NCBI RefSeq assembly: GCF_032362555.1
Contig: NC_083512.1
Coordinates: 50,001-114,000 of the forward strand
DNA length: 64,000 bases
Reading direction: 5' to 3'
Origin: Amyelois transitella
Taxonomy: Eukaryota; Arthropoda; Insecta; Lepidoptera; Pyralidae
Shown here: one piece after another, positions 47,190-59,735 of the stretch
How the letters are laid out: the number at the start of each line of letters is the position of its first letter
Numbering within the stretch: the first letter of the stretch is position 1
The notes under the pieces: generated by a model
The model's database searches: none
The model's input: only the letters and a program-made list of their open reading frames with translations
What the model was told of the DNA's origin: nothing
Translations under genes and position numbers: made by a program

Positions 47190-50099
47190 ATAGAGCGGCA
47201 ACATTGTTCCCAGCCGAGCGGAATACATTACGTGGTTATTTCGCGCTCCATTGCTCGCGAAGAACGCTTTACAACTTATAATGTGGTGTGTACAAGGGGT
47301 AATGGAAATCCGTGCTTTGTCACTTCCAAGATATTGAAGTGGTAATTGGCTGTGGATGATTTTTTTAAAACGTATCTTCACGGCAAATATTAGGGTTGTA
47401 AGAAAAGATTTAACATTCTCATTGCGACTTTAGATTAGGGCTACAATTGTAAGCTTATACCAAGTAACAAAATACCAACACCAATCAACATTACAAAACA
47501 ACAGAAGAGAAAATCAAATTGCCACAACCATTAATCATACAATTATTTGATTACGTTTTTGCATAAAATTATCGCTTGAAATATGCAACGTCGATATTTT
47601 AAATTGTCTTACCAAAGTATTGACTTACCAATCGTCACAAATATGATCAAACAAAAATAGTTCGGACCCGGCGGGCAGCCGGACTAATTGATTCTCGTCC
47701 GGTTATAGACGCCGCACACCTACGATTGTCGCTACGAGAGGGCAGGTTACAGGCAATGTCATTAATTTTTTTCTATTTAAAAATCCTTCACGTTGAATAA
47801 GTGCCTGAAATGTATGAACATTGCCACCATCTGTTTTCTTTACTCCGCTGCAGAAAATATTAAAACGCTTTGTACTATACAAATCGTTTCTAGTGAAGAA
47901 AATACTGAGACGTATACAGGGTACCTAGTTCAGGGTGCTATGTTCAGGTAGCACTGTAATGAAAAGTGATTTTTAACTCCGCTTTTCCGAAGGTTCATTC
48001 GATATTTATTTTAACTGGCAAAATTGCAATATTTAAATTTTAAATTATCATCTATTAGTAGTAGTTCAGTTGTTAGCCCGGTTATGTATTCTTAAAAAAG
48101 GCTTATTACATAGATTGCTAGACTCACCAATCCTGGTATCTCCAATCACCAGTCTGGCGGGTAATAAAGAATAATACTTAGATATCCACATTAATTAATT
48201 ACTTGAAACGGCAACAATTTTCATTGCGTCATTACAAAGATTCAAATTGCCAGTCCGTATCGCACGTCAAACGGTTGGAACAGTATTTATTTCCGCGAGG
48301 CGTTCGATCAGTCGCAGGCTGTGTGGAGCGGACACATCGATCACGATCCGTCTGTTGGCCGCAACATGTTGCGTGGAGCGGACACGTCGATCACGATCCG
48401 TCTGTTGGCCGCAACATGTTGCGTGGAGCGGACACGTCGATCACGATCCGTCTGTTGGCCGCAACATGTTGCGTGGAGCGGACACGTCGATCACGATCCG
48501 TCTGTTGGCCGCAACATGTTGCGTGGAGCGGACACGTCGATCACAATCCGTCTGTTGGCCGCAACATGTTGCGTGGAGCGGACACGTCGATCACAATCCG
48601 TCTGTTGGCCGCAACATGTTGCGTGGAGCGGACACGTCGATCACAATCCGTCTGTTGGCCGCAACATGTTGCGTGGAGCGGACACGTCGATCACAATCCG
48701 TCTGTTGGCCGCAACATGTTGCGTGGAGCGGACACGTCGATCACGATCCGTCTGTTGGCCGCAACATGTTGCGTGGAGCGGACACGTCGATCACAATCCG
48801 TCTGTTGGCCGCAACATGTTGCGTGGAGCGGACACATCGATCACAATCCGTCTGTTGGCCGCAACACGTCGCGTCGGGCCCGAACATTACCAATATCCTG
48901 TATCTTGTCGCAACTGTGTCGGCTCACCTGATGTTTTCAATTTCAAAAGATGCATGTGAGATTAAATGAAAATGTTTTGATGCTCAAATGACAATGATAC
49001 TATATTATAGTTGGTGTGTCTTTGCGTGTTCCCAGTGGCCTTCCAGTGTAAAGGCTCTAGGTCTGCTTCTGACTTTATGTCTTGGTATGGCTTTCAGTAA
49101 AAGTAATTAAGTTTGCAAAGGCAGATATTTTATTAATATTATATTCAGCGTTCTATGATTGCAAACTAGAAACAACTTCACAGACAAAGAAGCAAAAGGT
49201 TCTTCATTAGAATACTATAGTCCATTCTATATTATAAATGTAAAATGTTTGTCTCCCTTTTGCAAAACCGGCGGATTAATGACAACTGGTATGAATATAG
49301 TTGCTTTACCCGAGAAATTCATAGATTAATTTACTCTAAAAATCACTAAGGCAAAGGAAACGATAGTTATAGTTTAACGCGGACGAAGTTACGGTAAAAG
49401 CTTGTATAGAAAACAAGATTCGAATCACGTGAGTGGTGTCGATGAATGGCGGCGTCTGCCTGAACCAGGAAATGAGTTTCGGAGGTCGGGCGCGCGGGGA
49501 GGTTGTCCTGAACACTTATCAAACTTTACACGTATCTTTATTTATCAAAATATTATGAAATGATCGTTGCAATGTTCAATGCTACCACCATACTTGATAT
49601 ATTGCCGCCACCAGAAACCGTTTTGTGTTGCGTTTTGTTAACTCTATATAAATAAATAAATAAAATTTATACAAAGTGTTAACAATGTTGTATAACTGAA
49701 TTAATACTGAATAAGTACTGCATTTAAATAATAATTGAATTAAGAATAAATACCGATTCATCACAGTGTGATTAATCATAATGTGATAATTTTTTTTTGC
49801 TTTTGAGAGAAAAAATGATAAAGACTGAATTTCAATGAAATATAAATAACAAATCTAAAAAAGAAACTAGTCTATTTTTTTACTGATAACCATATCAAGA
49901 CACTCTCAAAAACTGGATTGAAAAAGAAAAAAGCTGAATCTAAGGCACACTTCCCGTCAAGTTATGTTCCCGAATAGTGTCCCTGAGAGTCTTACTTCCA
50001 GAAAGTTGCGTCCCGAGTGCGGGAGTTGGACCGGGACACTCGACGGGACGTCCTCCTTGTTTGTAGCAAAACTTACAAACACTGAACATTCATCAGTTG
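47190..50099. other. Gene-free sequence flanking the minisatellite
   Basis: Apart from the 11-copy array, this stretch is AT-rich with a GC-richer patch at 49440-49510. No exon or recognisable RNA gene was seen. Confidence 0.45.
48321..48870 (+). repeat. 50-bp minisatellite, 11 copies
   Basis: The unit begins GCGTGGAGCGGACACGTCGA and ends GGCCGCAACATGTT. Eleven copies in register span 550 bases. Variation is almost only two A/G sites (GACAC[A/G]TCG and TCAC[A/G]ATCC). The first copy starts GTGTGG and the last ends CACGTC. Each junction creates the 12-bp palindrome GCAACATGTTGC. There are no stops in any forward frame, and the three frames rotate with each 50-base step. No known domain appears, and the frames' conservation follows from the repeat, so I do not call a gene. 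Confidence 0.95.
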
Positions 50100-50239
50100 A
50101 TACGTACATTGATATATATGATCACGACTACATCCCTAGCGAGGTAGACAGAACCTACAATCTTGAAAAGACTGAAAGGCCCCGTTCAGCTGGATGGCTT
50201 GATGATGGAAGTAAGATTCAGATAGTGTCAGGTTACTAG
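50100..50239 (-). mobile_element. SINE-like retroposon copy, 5'-truncated
   Basis: Reads tail-first: GATCACGACTACATCCCTAGC, AATCTTGAAAAGACTGAAAGG, ATAGTGTCAGGTTACTAG. It ends where other truncated copies do, near GGTTGCTAGCCC. Confidence 0.75.
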
Positions 50240-50794
50240 TTGTATGTTAGGATTTGTATTCCAGTTGAAACGCATGAACTATTAATTCGATATAGATTTA
50301 GGTACAGTTTGTTAGAAGTTTAGTAGGGTTAAATATATTTTATATTTTAAAATTTTCTAAAAGATGGCTTAGATCTTGGGGAGTTACAAAAGCTATTTTT
50401 ATTTTTATCCATCGTAGGAGTAATTTTATCTCGGAGCAAAAGCTTTTTTAATCATCTCTCGCTGGACAGATTACAGATATTACTCGTACTTAGGAGTTTT
50501 TTATAAATTTTAATTTTCTCTTCAATTTCATAAACCATCATAAATATGTCATTAATTATAGTTAGTGTTACAATTTTTTTTCTCATTTATTTATAACATG
50601 TCAAGGCTATAAAAGAAACAAATTTTGTACGAACTGGAAGTCAATATCATGAAGAGTCTAGTGTAAAATAAGCCTCGACGAGCCCTTGTGAAATATGTTC
50701 CGCATTAGAGTTACAGGCGCGGCGGCTCCGCAGACAGATCGCGGCCATCACCGGCCGGCTCCTGCGGCCGGACCTATGTACTTTGTATACTGCA

Positions 50795-51069
50795 CTAGCT
50801 GTGCCCGCGACTTCGTTCGCGTGGAATAGTTATTTTGGGCATCATTGAAGCCCTCAAGGATGTTTTGAATAGTTTTCCCCGTTTTTTTCACATTATCCAT
50901 TACTTATTCGCTCCTAAAAGCTGCAGCGTGATGTTATATAGCCTTAAGCCTTCCTCGATAAATGGTCTATTCAACGCAAAAAGATTTTTTCAATTCGAAC
51001 CAGTAGTTCCTGAGATTAGCGCGTTCAAACAAACAAACAAACTCTTCAGCTTTATAATATTAGTATAGA
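50795..51069 (-). mobile_element. Short non-autonomous Helitron
   Basis: Same family as 23705-24514: minus-sense 5' TCTATACTAATATTATAAAG, 3' hairpin then CTAG, between A and T. At 275 bases it lacks the internal material of the ST7 copy. Confidence 0.85.
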
Positions 51070-53999
51070 TTAAAATTAAACACTTAAGTATTACTTTTTA
51101 CTATATTCAAATATGGGTAATGTCATCAAATTAATAATATAATGTACAATACTATAATCAGCTTGTGGAGATCAGACGGGTGACGGGAGTCGCTCCGTGT
51201 AAAACTCTGATTTACTCAATCCAGGACGCTGGTTGCAGGCGCATCTCAGGCTTCTCTCTGACAGGTGATGGTGAGGTATAGCAAAATACTACACTACAAG
51301 TCTGGGTGTTGTAAATTTACAGCCCACGTTCCACTTCGCTGCACTTGAAGCTAATCTACCGCGCACAAAATATTCCCAGCTTTTTCTTCTTAAACTTTTC
51401 TTGTAGCAAATACGAGTACAAACGAGTTGTGAACACCCTGTTTAAGCAGCCGACGCGATCACTCGCTTGAGCGCACTTGCTTGAGAAACAGTGAGAAACA
51501 AACTGCCCCTGAGATTCGTAGATGACCGTATGAAATATTTTCCTTTGGTGATTGAGTTGATTTGCTACGGCCCTAGTAAGTGGAATAAAATGTAGTTCCC
51601 TCTATAATAGAATAATCAAAAGAGGAACAGGCATGGATACTTTATATTAACAGAAATACGAGTATTTCATAACATGCAGGCAACATTAACTTGACGTAAT
51701 GTAATTACACTAAGTTTAAATTTAGCTTGCAAATGACAACAATTTTCTTGCTCACGTGCACAAAATATTTCAATAGAATTGCGCAAATAACTGCGCTGCG
51801 TAGTCACGGAACCTCTTATATTGCAGAAATGGAGAATGATACTTATATCGAAAATAGGTTCCCGTTTGAGACGACTGCGATTGTGTGCGAGAGAATATAG
51901 AAATGTTTGCTTGTAGAATTGCTTGGAGAGCTTTTCTTCGCACGTTCGCTTGTAATTTGAGACGAGTTTACCGTCGCTGCTGTTCCGCCGATACGCTGTT
52001 GTACCAGTACTTTGATAATATTTACTTTATAGTTATGACTATTGTACACAAACAATAGCAATAGGAAATAAATTGTGATTATTTCACTGAAAGGTAAAAA
52101 CAGAAGGATTGATACTTCAGTTTCAGATATGATTGGAAATTATCAAGAACATCGAGAGATAAATAAATAATATTTTTAACATACATACATACATAAAATA
52201 ACTTATAGATGTATATAATAACTTACGAGTCCAGTTCTTTTGAGAAAGAGAGAGTCTACCCCGTAAATGATATAGACGTAACTATATGTATGTATAACAA
52301 CAAACCTAGATACTTATTCTGATCATTTCTAGAGTAATAAACTAAACATTGTCAATCAATCACTGACAAAATTAAAGTCTCAAAGCAAAAGATACAAAAC
52401 ATACACGTATACAGAAAATTAATCAACCTGAAATTCAGATGTAGTTACTCCAACTTTGCAGATTTGTTTACATGTTCACAACGTGGTAACGAGTGAAACT
52501 GGCGTAAAACGCGTATGAAATGAAGTTGGCCGGTCGGGTCGCGGACTCACGAACACCCGTTGCGGCGGCAACTTGTCTCATTAATTTGTTGCCGACTGGC
52601 ATGAGGATGAGACAATTGGTGACTCACTCTACTTCACACATTTATTATGAGAATTAGATGGATAATCAGAATGAGAAAAAGTTTTAATTTTACAACTATT
52701 TGAAGTGAATTGTTTTTAATTTGGAGTTCTGTATTTAGGCGATGGGCTAACATGTGTCATTATCTGAGTCTCAAATCTATCAGTAAGCCATCCAGCTAAA
52801 CAGAGACTTCGTATTTTGCTCTGTTTATCACGCAATGGATAAATACGTTACATTATGTGTATTTATTATGTATAAAAGTAGTGGATTGAACTGAAGTCAA
52901 TAAATTCGTTTCATTTGAATTTAACTTATTATTATTATTCCATTATCCAATTTATGGATAAACAGGTATTAAACACACACGTAACGTACTTTTATTATAT
53001 CTCGGCTGTTTCGAATCATGTGTGTTTAATACCTGTATTATCAATAAATAGCATTTTAATTTAATTAATTAAGGAACGATCATTTTGAAATAAACATTTT
53101 TGACGTAGCTTACAATGTCATTAAAGCACGCATCTAACATTTTGCACACTAAAAAATGATAACAAAAGAATCTAAAACGTCTCTAAAATCAGTTGAACGT
53201 AGACACACAATTGCCAAGCGAGTTTTACGACCGGCTATAAACGAGCTTTATTAATTTTTAACTTTCCGCTTATGAGCCACTAAACTTAAGTTATGCTGGA
53301 GCTAGCAGCTAAAAAGTTATGGTTCGTAATTTTGTACTTTTTTAATAAAAATATTATATTTGTACCCTCATATAAAAGTAGTTTCTGCTACTTAAGTCAA
53401 ATATTTTTTTTAATTTGGCTTACACGCCCTTACGGTTTTCTATTGACATGAATTGATAGCCTGAATATCGCTTCCATTACCAAGCCATCCAGCTGTACAC
53501 GTGCAGCCAAAAGCCACGGCTTTTGATTATTGCTTCTGTCTACCCCATTACTCATAAAGATGTGATATGTGCATGACCGAGATTCTAGGCTGTGGACTGA
53601 AAGACAAAAATACAGATAGACAGAGCAAATTATTAACGTTCCTTGCTGACTGCAGAACCCCAAAAATGACAAATTTACCGTCGCGTCGCGGCGTCGCTAG
53701 TTAGTCCCATACTGAAAATTCTATTTATATCTCGCACGTGTGACAGGCACTGGAAATCTGATAATCGCGTAATTCGCTCGGAACGCTTTGCGTAGGTACT
53801 CGTACTGTTTAATGAACGACGGACCAACGCACCCGGCTGGCGGCGTCCGCGTCACTCTGCGGCGACGCGACGTCGCGGCAACTCTAATTATCTTCAAAGA
53901 ATAATTGCCTCTTGTTTATTAAATATAAGGTTGCGTGGAGGCTGCAGCTGATTGCTAGCTTTGATTTCTTATTGAAGTTTTGAAAACAAAATATCATAC
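51070..53999. other. Gene-free region with three decayed SINE-like fragments
   Basis: Partial copies in sense orientation are recognisable at 52215-52300 (GTCTACCCCGTAAATGATATAG), 52735-52862 (AGGCGATGGGCTAACATG) and 53440-53580 (AAGCCATCCAGCTGTACACG). A GC-rich islet lies at 53820-53885. No gene is seen. Confidence 0.5.
52962..53036. repeat. 18-bp perfect inverted repeat
   Basis: ACAGGTATTAAACACACA (52962-52979) and its complement (53019-53036) are separated by 39 bases. It is probably part of a small inverted-repeat element. Confidence 0.7.
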
Positions 54000-54235
54000 A
54001 ATACATTGAATGAGAACCACTCCATGATTTTCGTATCCTAAAAGGATGGATAGATAAGGGGATGTCCTTAAAGGCGACAAAGGGATAGGCTTATAAACTT
54101 GGGATTCCTCTTGTAGGCGATGGGCTGGCAAACTGTCAATATTTGAAACAAAAAAAAAACGTAAAACTATACAGCTGAACGTGGCCTTTCAGTCTTTTCA
54201 AGACTGTTGGCTCTGTCTACTTTGTGTATGTATGC
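54000..54235 (+). mobile_element. SINE-like retroposon copy
   Basis: Sense-oriented: GAACCACTCCATGATTTTCG, TAGGCTTATAAACTTGGGATT, TAGGCGATGGGCTGGCAAAC, GGCCTTTCAGTCTTTTCAAG, then TATG repeats. It lacks the extreme head. Confidence 0.8.
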
Positions 54236-54454
54236 ATCAGCGCTAATGTGATAAGGATACGAATTTGTTTACCCAATTTATTTACCTTCTTGTTATGAAG
54301 ACTGTAATTGTATAAGCAAATATACGAATTTATCAATGCCACAATTTCATGTCGCATCTTAATTTTATTCCAATTGTTTTGTTAATAAAACCTTATACAA
54401 TACAAAATAATCTTTTTGCAAATCTCGCATCAACAGCACTATAACGTTTTTGTA

Positions 54455-54610
54455 CAATAGGCCCCGCGTCCAAATCCGATCTCATTACAGCAGTGGGCCC
54501 GCCGGTGCGCGACACGCGGCGCGTGCGCCATAATCCGGCGATCCAGCGGCCGGCAAATTGAAAACCTCGCGTAATGGACCCGCTCCAAAAATAATCTCCC
54601 GTGATGAACA
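54455..54610. promoter_or_regulatory. GC-rich islet, candidate conserved non-coding element
   Basis: Sharp compositional contrast to its surroundings, no repeat signature, and several homeodomain/Otx-like words (CCATAATCC, CAAATTG). Overlapping minus-strand frames show no domain. This is typical of enhancers in large introns, but is inference only. Confidence 0.3.
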
Positions 54611-55572
54611 AATACGTGCGCCAAATTTATTTCATGTATTATCGTTTGCTAGTGAAATGTCCCGGATTTGGTATATCTTATGAAATAATTTAAAACATAG
54701 TATAATGAATATGTTCCTGTTTACTGTGTGGGATAAGGAATCAAGGTGTAATTAGAAAAAAAAAAAAAAACATCTCATTAATTTATAGTTCAACGTTCCC
54801 TTATCAGCAACATGCGTCATCAAATTACAACAAAATATATTTTATGATATGGTGAAATCCTAGCCCAATTAGTTTAGTTTTGTAGTTCAGAAATGGCCGT
54901 CTATAACAGTAATCCCAAATCCATACCTACCTACCTATACCTACTACTAATAAGTGTAATAAATGAAATGTAAGTTTTTTTGTTGTCTTTTCACGCGTTA
55001 TATCTATTAAATCAGACTTTCTTCTTTTTTCATTTCGGCAAAACTTGTTCCCGTGGGATTTGTGAAAAACCTGTGGGTATTCTTGTAAAAGGCGCTGAAA
55101 AACATACCTATTGCATTTCTCGAAGTTGACTGTTCTGTGTTCACTTGTCTTGTGTGTCGTGTTCACAACTATTAATAGTTATTTCTTAGAATATGGTGGT
55201 AACACGATGTTGCTTGGACTCACAACAGCTGTGAAAGAATTTCTAGAACCTTCTTAGGAATCCGAGCTCCAACCAAAAGCTCAATGTAGGTACATATGTT
55301 AAAGGAATCGTTGTGAATGTATAGGAATAACTTATTTGTTCGCCAGAGAGAGAGCATTCTCTGTAATGTATGAGATGGCATGTTCGCCGCGACTCGCGAA
55401 TAGTTTAAAAGTATAAGGCGGCATGATTGATGAGATGCGACGGTATGAGGTGGTCATTAATTTCAGCGGGACAGGTGAGCGAGCGGTGTGTGGCTACGAA
55501 ACCGGCGGGTTGACATCGCTGCTGGATCAAGTGTAATATCTTTTAATGGTGGTCAATATATTTTTTGCCGAG

Positions 55573-55805
55573 TGGATCCCGGCACCAGTACAAAAAAAAA
55601 AAATAGGACCACTCCATCTTATTCCCATGTGATAGGCTTACTTACTTGGGATTCTTTTTTAGGCGATGGGCTAGCAACCTGTCACTAGTTGAATCTCAAT
55701 TCTATCGTTAAGCCAAATAGCTGAACGTGGCCATTCAGTCTTTTCAAGACTGTTGGATCTGTCTACCCCGCAAGGGATATAGACGTGACCATATGTATGT
55801 ATGTA
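55573..55805 (+). mobile_element. SINE-like retroposon, nearly full length
   Basis: Sense-oriented from GGATCCCGGCACCAGTAC through an A-rich stretch, GGACCACTCCATCTTATTCCC, GGCGATGGGCTAGCAACCTG and CTACCCCGCAAGGGATATAG to (TATG)n and (TA)n. It has a short deletion after CCCATG. Confidence 0.85.
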
Positions 55806-58800
55806 TATATATATATTTCTTGAATACTACTTTACAACAAAATAAATACGTTAATAAAATATTTTATATATATAAAAAAAAACTTAACCAATTGTTGGGT
55901 AGTAACAGTTAGGTATATAATTTTCAAGGATTTAACATGAATAAATAAAAAACCCAGGTATCATACAAACACAATATCGTTGCTACTATCAGGTTTTAAA
56001 TTATTCAGAATACTTACGCACGAGAGGACACAGTATACTGTGTAGTCTATAGACTACTTTGGCAGAAATTAACCAGAAGACCCGACCACCACTTATATAG
56101 TGGGACAAGGGAAGGTGAAAGAAGTATCTTCTTTGTGCGGCATGTTAAGCCTCAAAAAATTGCGTGTAATTTTGTTAGTGAGTGAGTTTCGTGGCCCCGC
56201 CTTGTTAATGCTCGGAACAGAAGCCACGCCGGCGTTATCGCGACGACCACGCTGCTTTTCCTATACTAATATAGAATAGCCTCGTTTAATTTTGTATATT
56301 TCTCTATTTGGACTTCTTCTCTTTCTTCTTATTTTGCTCACGTTAACTACACGGGCACGAGGGGTTTTGTATAAAACTTGATCAATTGGTTTTGACTTTT
56401 CGTGGTGCAGTGGTCAGCTCACGATTTGTTATTAGAAGCAACAAATTGTCAGACAAATACTGATCGGATAACAGGTCAGGTCTCCAGAAAGGTTCAGATT
56501 TTTGTGGTTGACTTGACATTAATTTACTATTAATTATATTAATCAAAAGCGATATATAAATTGCTTTTCTATATTACGACAAGACCAAAATACACAATAT
56601 CTGGTTGCATTCTGATGGCAGATGCAATTTTCATCAAACAACTTATTTGATATTATTTTACTAGAATATTCAGCATACTCGAGTGAACTGAATCCAGTGT
56701 AAGGCGAGTGCACACTGCCGCCGTGACTCGCATCGCAATCAACTGCGGCGGCTGTATTTAAATAGAACGGGTGTAATTAAACGCATTGTTTGTTGTAGTT
56801 TGTGTAGTAGCTGGGTTGACAATATGAAATATACTTTTATAAATTCAAATTAAAAAAAAATATTCATTTGTGGGACATTTCAACATCACTTAATAATTGT
56901 AATTTCTATTGGTTTCACGACATTGGTTGACGTCAGTTTGAAACTAAGTTTACTGCCCTTTCAAAGCTTCAGTGCAGAAGAAGCGGTAAAAACTGCACTG
57001 CAGCATTTTCCTCAACAACATCAACTTCACTTTGTTTACTTATTTTTGTGATGAGCTTTGCAGATATTTATGTAGATAACAATATGTTGGATAACATTGA
57101 AATAGGAGATCATTTATAAATCACCGTCAGGCCCAGCACAGCGGCTCGTTTGCGTCTGAGATACACAGTCCTAAGTCTGAATCACGGCTAAGTAAGGGCA
57201 TGGTGAAAAATTAGTTTCTCTAATTGGCCTGGGTAGGAACTTAAGAAATTATTATAAAATATTGTTTCTTTTTATCTACTTATTTTACTTACGGTATACA
57301 CAATAGGTTCCAATCGAAAACATCGTCCAAATTAATCTAAAGTTAACACTACGATCGAGATTGGAACCTAAAACAACGTGCACATAAAGCATGGTATCGT
57401 TAAGTTAGTATTCTAATGACAAGGGAGAACCGTATTAGAAAAGTGATTTATATAATTATATAAGAAGAACAAAAATATATATTCTTGCAATTAAGTAATT
57501 TTTCAATACTTTATAGAACTAACCCCGAGAAAGTTAAGAAGTAAAAGGAAATAATACGATTACTTTAGAAATCTAGGAAATACCTTCATCTCTTGTCCTC
57601 AAAGCACTGTCAATGCCCGAGTGCTCGGAATGTCATTCCTAGTTATTTTCCACATATTGGCCTCGCAGCGGCACGTGGCCAAGAGGCCGGCGTTCAGACT
57701 CGTGCTGTTAGAAGTTATTGTCGATAGTTCTCATCTCATACATACATATAATCATGTTCTTTTCCTTTACGGACACAGAGCCGACAGTCTTTCAACTGTA
57801 CCGATTATTGATGAAAAGTTTTGTTATTATAAATGACTACACCAGTCGCCCCAGCGTGGCAGGCACGATATCGTTTTTATCGCACAAAAATTGTCTCTGT
57901 TAGCTTTTTAACGTGAAATGAAACAGCAACATAAGTACGGCGCCGCGAGCGCCTGCTCGCGGGCTGCTCTCTTATTAATGCTGGCTGATGACGATGAAAA
58001 AAAGAGCCCAAAGGTTTGACTTGCTTTTATGATTGGATTCCGAGAGCTTGCCAGATAAGACGATAACATCGATCGGCGACACTATCTCCTAGTCTCAGAT
58101 GGAGGAAATTGGTGTCGGGGAGCCGTCTCGCAGACACGCGGCCACTTTGTCCTGCCTGGCGACTGCCTGCGGAATGCATGCAAAGCATTCTCGCATATTC
58201 CGTCGCCGTTATGCATTCAAAATTGCTATGATTTTTTACACATAAAAGCATGTTAATATGTGGTAAGTAGATTAAATATGAAATTAACTTTTTATTAATT
58301 TTATGTTTTTTTTTGAGTTTCTACTAATATACTATTAGACTTATTCTACTAATGGTAGAATTTCAGTAACATGTTGCCTTAAATCATTTTGCTCGGAGAA
58401 AGAACACTAACGACCATCAAAAATAAATGTTCGCTTTAACTGAAAAAGCTTCCGCAGCAGCGTCTTCAAAGAAACGCTATTTGCGATACAATTACCCGCC
58501 CCCGCCGCGCCAGCAACGCTGCGGCCGCGGTGAAACAAAACATTGTAAAGTTATTTCTCAACATTAATTTGACTCCTTCATGCGAGTGAAGGAGACATAC
58601 TCGTAATTAATTGCACAAAATACTAAATTTTATAATAATGTCTTTTATAAAATCAAAACTATTCTCTCATTTATTTCAATTTCAAACAGATTTTGAAAAG
58701 AATAAAGGGTGGTTTACCAACCTACCACCTATCGATATCTCATTTTTTTTAAACACATATGTTTTTTTACTTGTAAAATTTTATGGATAATATGATTAAA

Positions 58801-59289
58801 GTTTGCTATTAACCACAAACCTGACTTCGGAATTGACGTCCAAGTTGTCACTGTTATCTTGTCTTTACTCTGAATGGCATCACTATGATGAAATCGATAC
58901 GTGATTACGTTACTAAGAACAGTTCATATACCTCACATTGTGTTGCTGTCAATACCCCGCGGTCTCCGGTGACGGTGTGAGGATGGAGCTCCTCACGGTA
59001 ACTACAGCATATTGGTCTGATGAGCGCTCTCAGTGGCGCGCCGCTGTCTATCACAACTGTGAGATGTTACCTTGTATTGTATTGTAGAAGATAGTAATGG
59101 CAGTAACGTGATAGGCATTATTGCGTATCCTAAAGGGAACCGGTGAGAACTAAACTGAACTTCACTTCCAAAGTAATTGGTAAAAATAAACTGTCGTGAT
59201 CTGATTATCTATCAATAGATATTGTTACGTTTTCATTAAGAGAATGATTGACTGTTTAATGATAGCACGAAAAAGTGTATTTACGGGCA
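55806..59289. other. Gene-free region
   Basis: AT-rich. It has a 12-bp inverted repeat (57304-57315 with 57359-57370), a SINE-like tail fragment at 57735-57800, and GC-rich islets near 56700-56750, 57930-57975 and 58490-58530. No exon was supported. Confidence 0.45.
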
Positions 59290-59430
59290 CAAGAGGTTTT
59301 TGTTTGTTTGTTTGTAATATCTTTATTGTACATAAGAAAGGACAAAAACACAGTAAATTGGCAAGACAAAATATACAAAGGCGGACTAATCCCATTTAGG
59401 GATCTCTTCTAGTCAACCGATGAATAACAA
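59290..59430 (-). mobile_element. LINE 3'-terminal fragment
   Basis: On the minus strand GACTAGAAGAGATCCCTAAATG and TTAGTCCGCCTTTGTATATT lead to AATAAAGATATTACAAACAAAC. This is the same 3'-end type as in the Cow intron 8 LINE, ending in an (ACAA)n tail. Confidence 0.7.
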
Positions 59431-59604
59431 AGAGGAGAGTTACTTGAATAGGACAGAAGTACGTACAGATCCTTAGTGACAATTTGTTAACAAAACAGCA
59501 AACAGATTGGGGCGTAAGTTAATTTTCATTTTTCCTGATTAAGAAATCTCAGAGGGTCATAGAAAAACTATTCAATGAATATAATAAGGTCCAAGTAGAT
59601 GCAA

Positions 59605-59735
59605 GCATAACATACATATAATGACGTCTTTATGCCTTACGGGTAGACAGAACCAACAGTCTTGCAAAGACTGAATGGCCACATTCAGCTGTATAGCTTA
59701 ATTACGTAATTGAGTTTGAAATAGTGACAGTATAC
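59605..59735 (-). mobile_element. SINE-like retroposon copy, 5'-truncated
   Basis: Tail-first: ACATACATATAATGACGTC, AACAGTCTTGCAAAGACTG, CACATTCAGCTGTATAGC, AATAGTGACAG. The head half is absent. Confidence 0.8.

Noticed and set aside
48203-48969. Three overlapping plus-strand frames of about 210-240 codons
   Set aside because: All three are created by the 50-bp minisatellite. The same peptides rotate between frames, so selection on a protein is not indicated.
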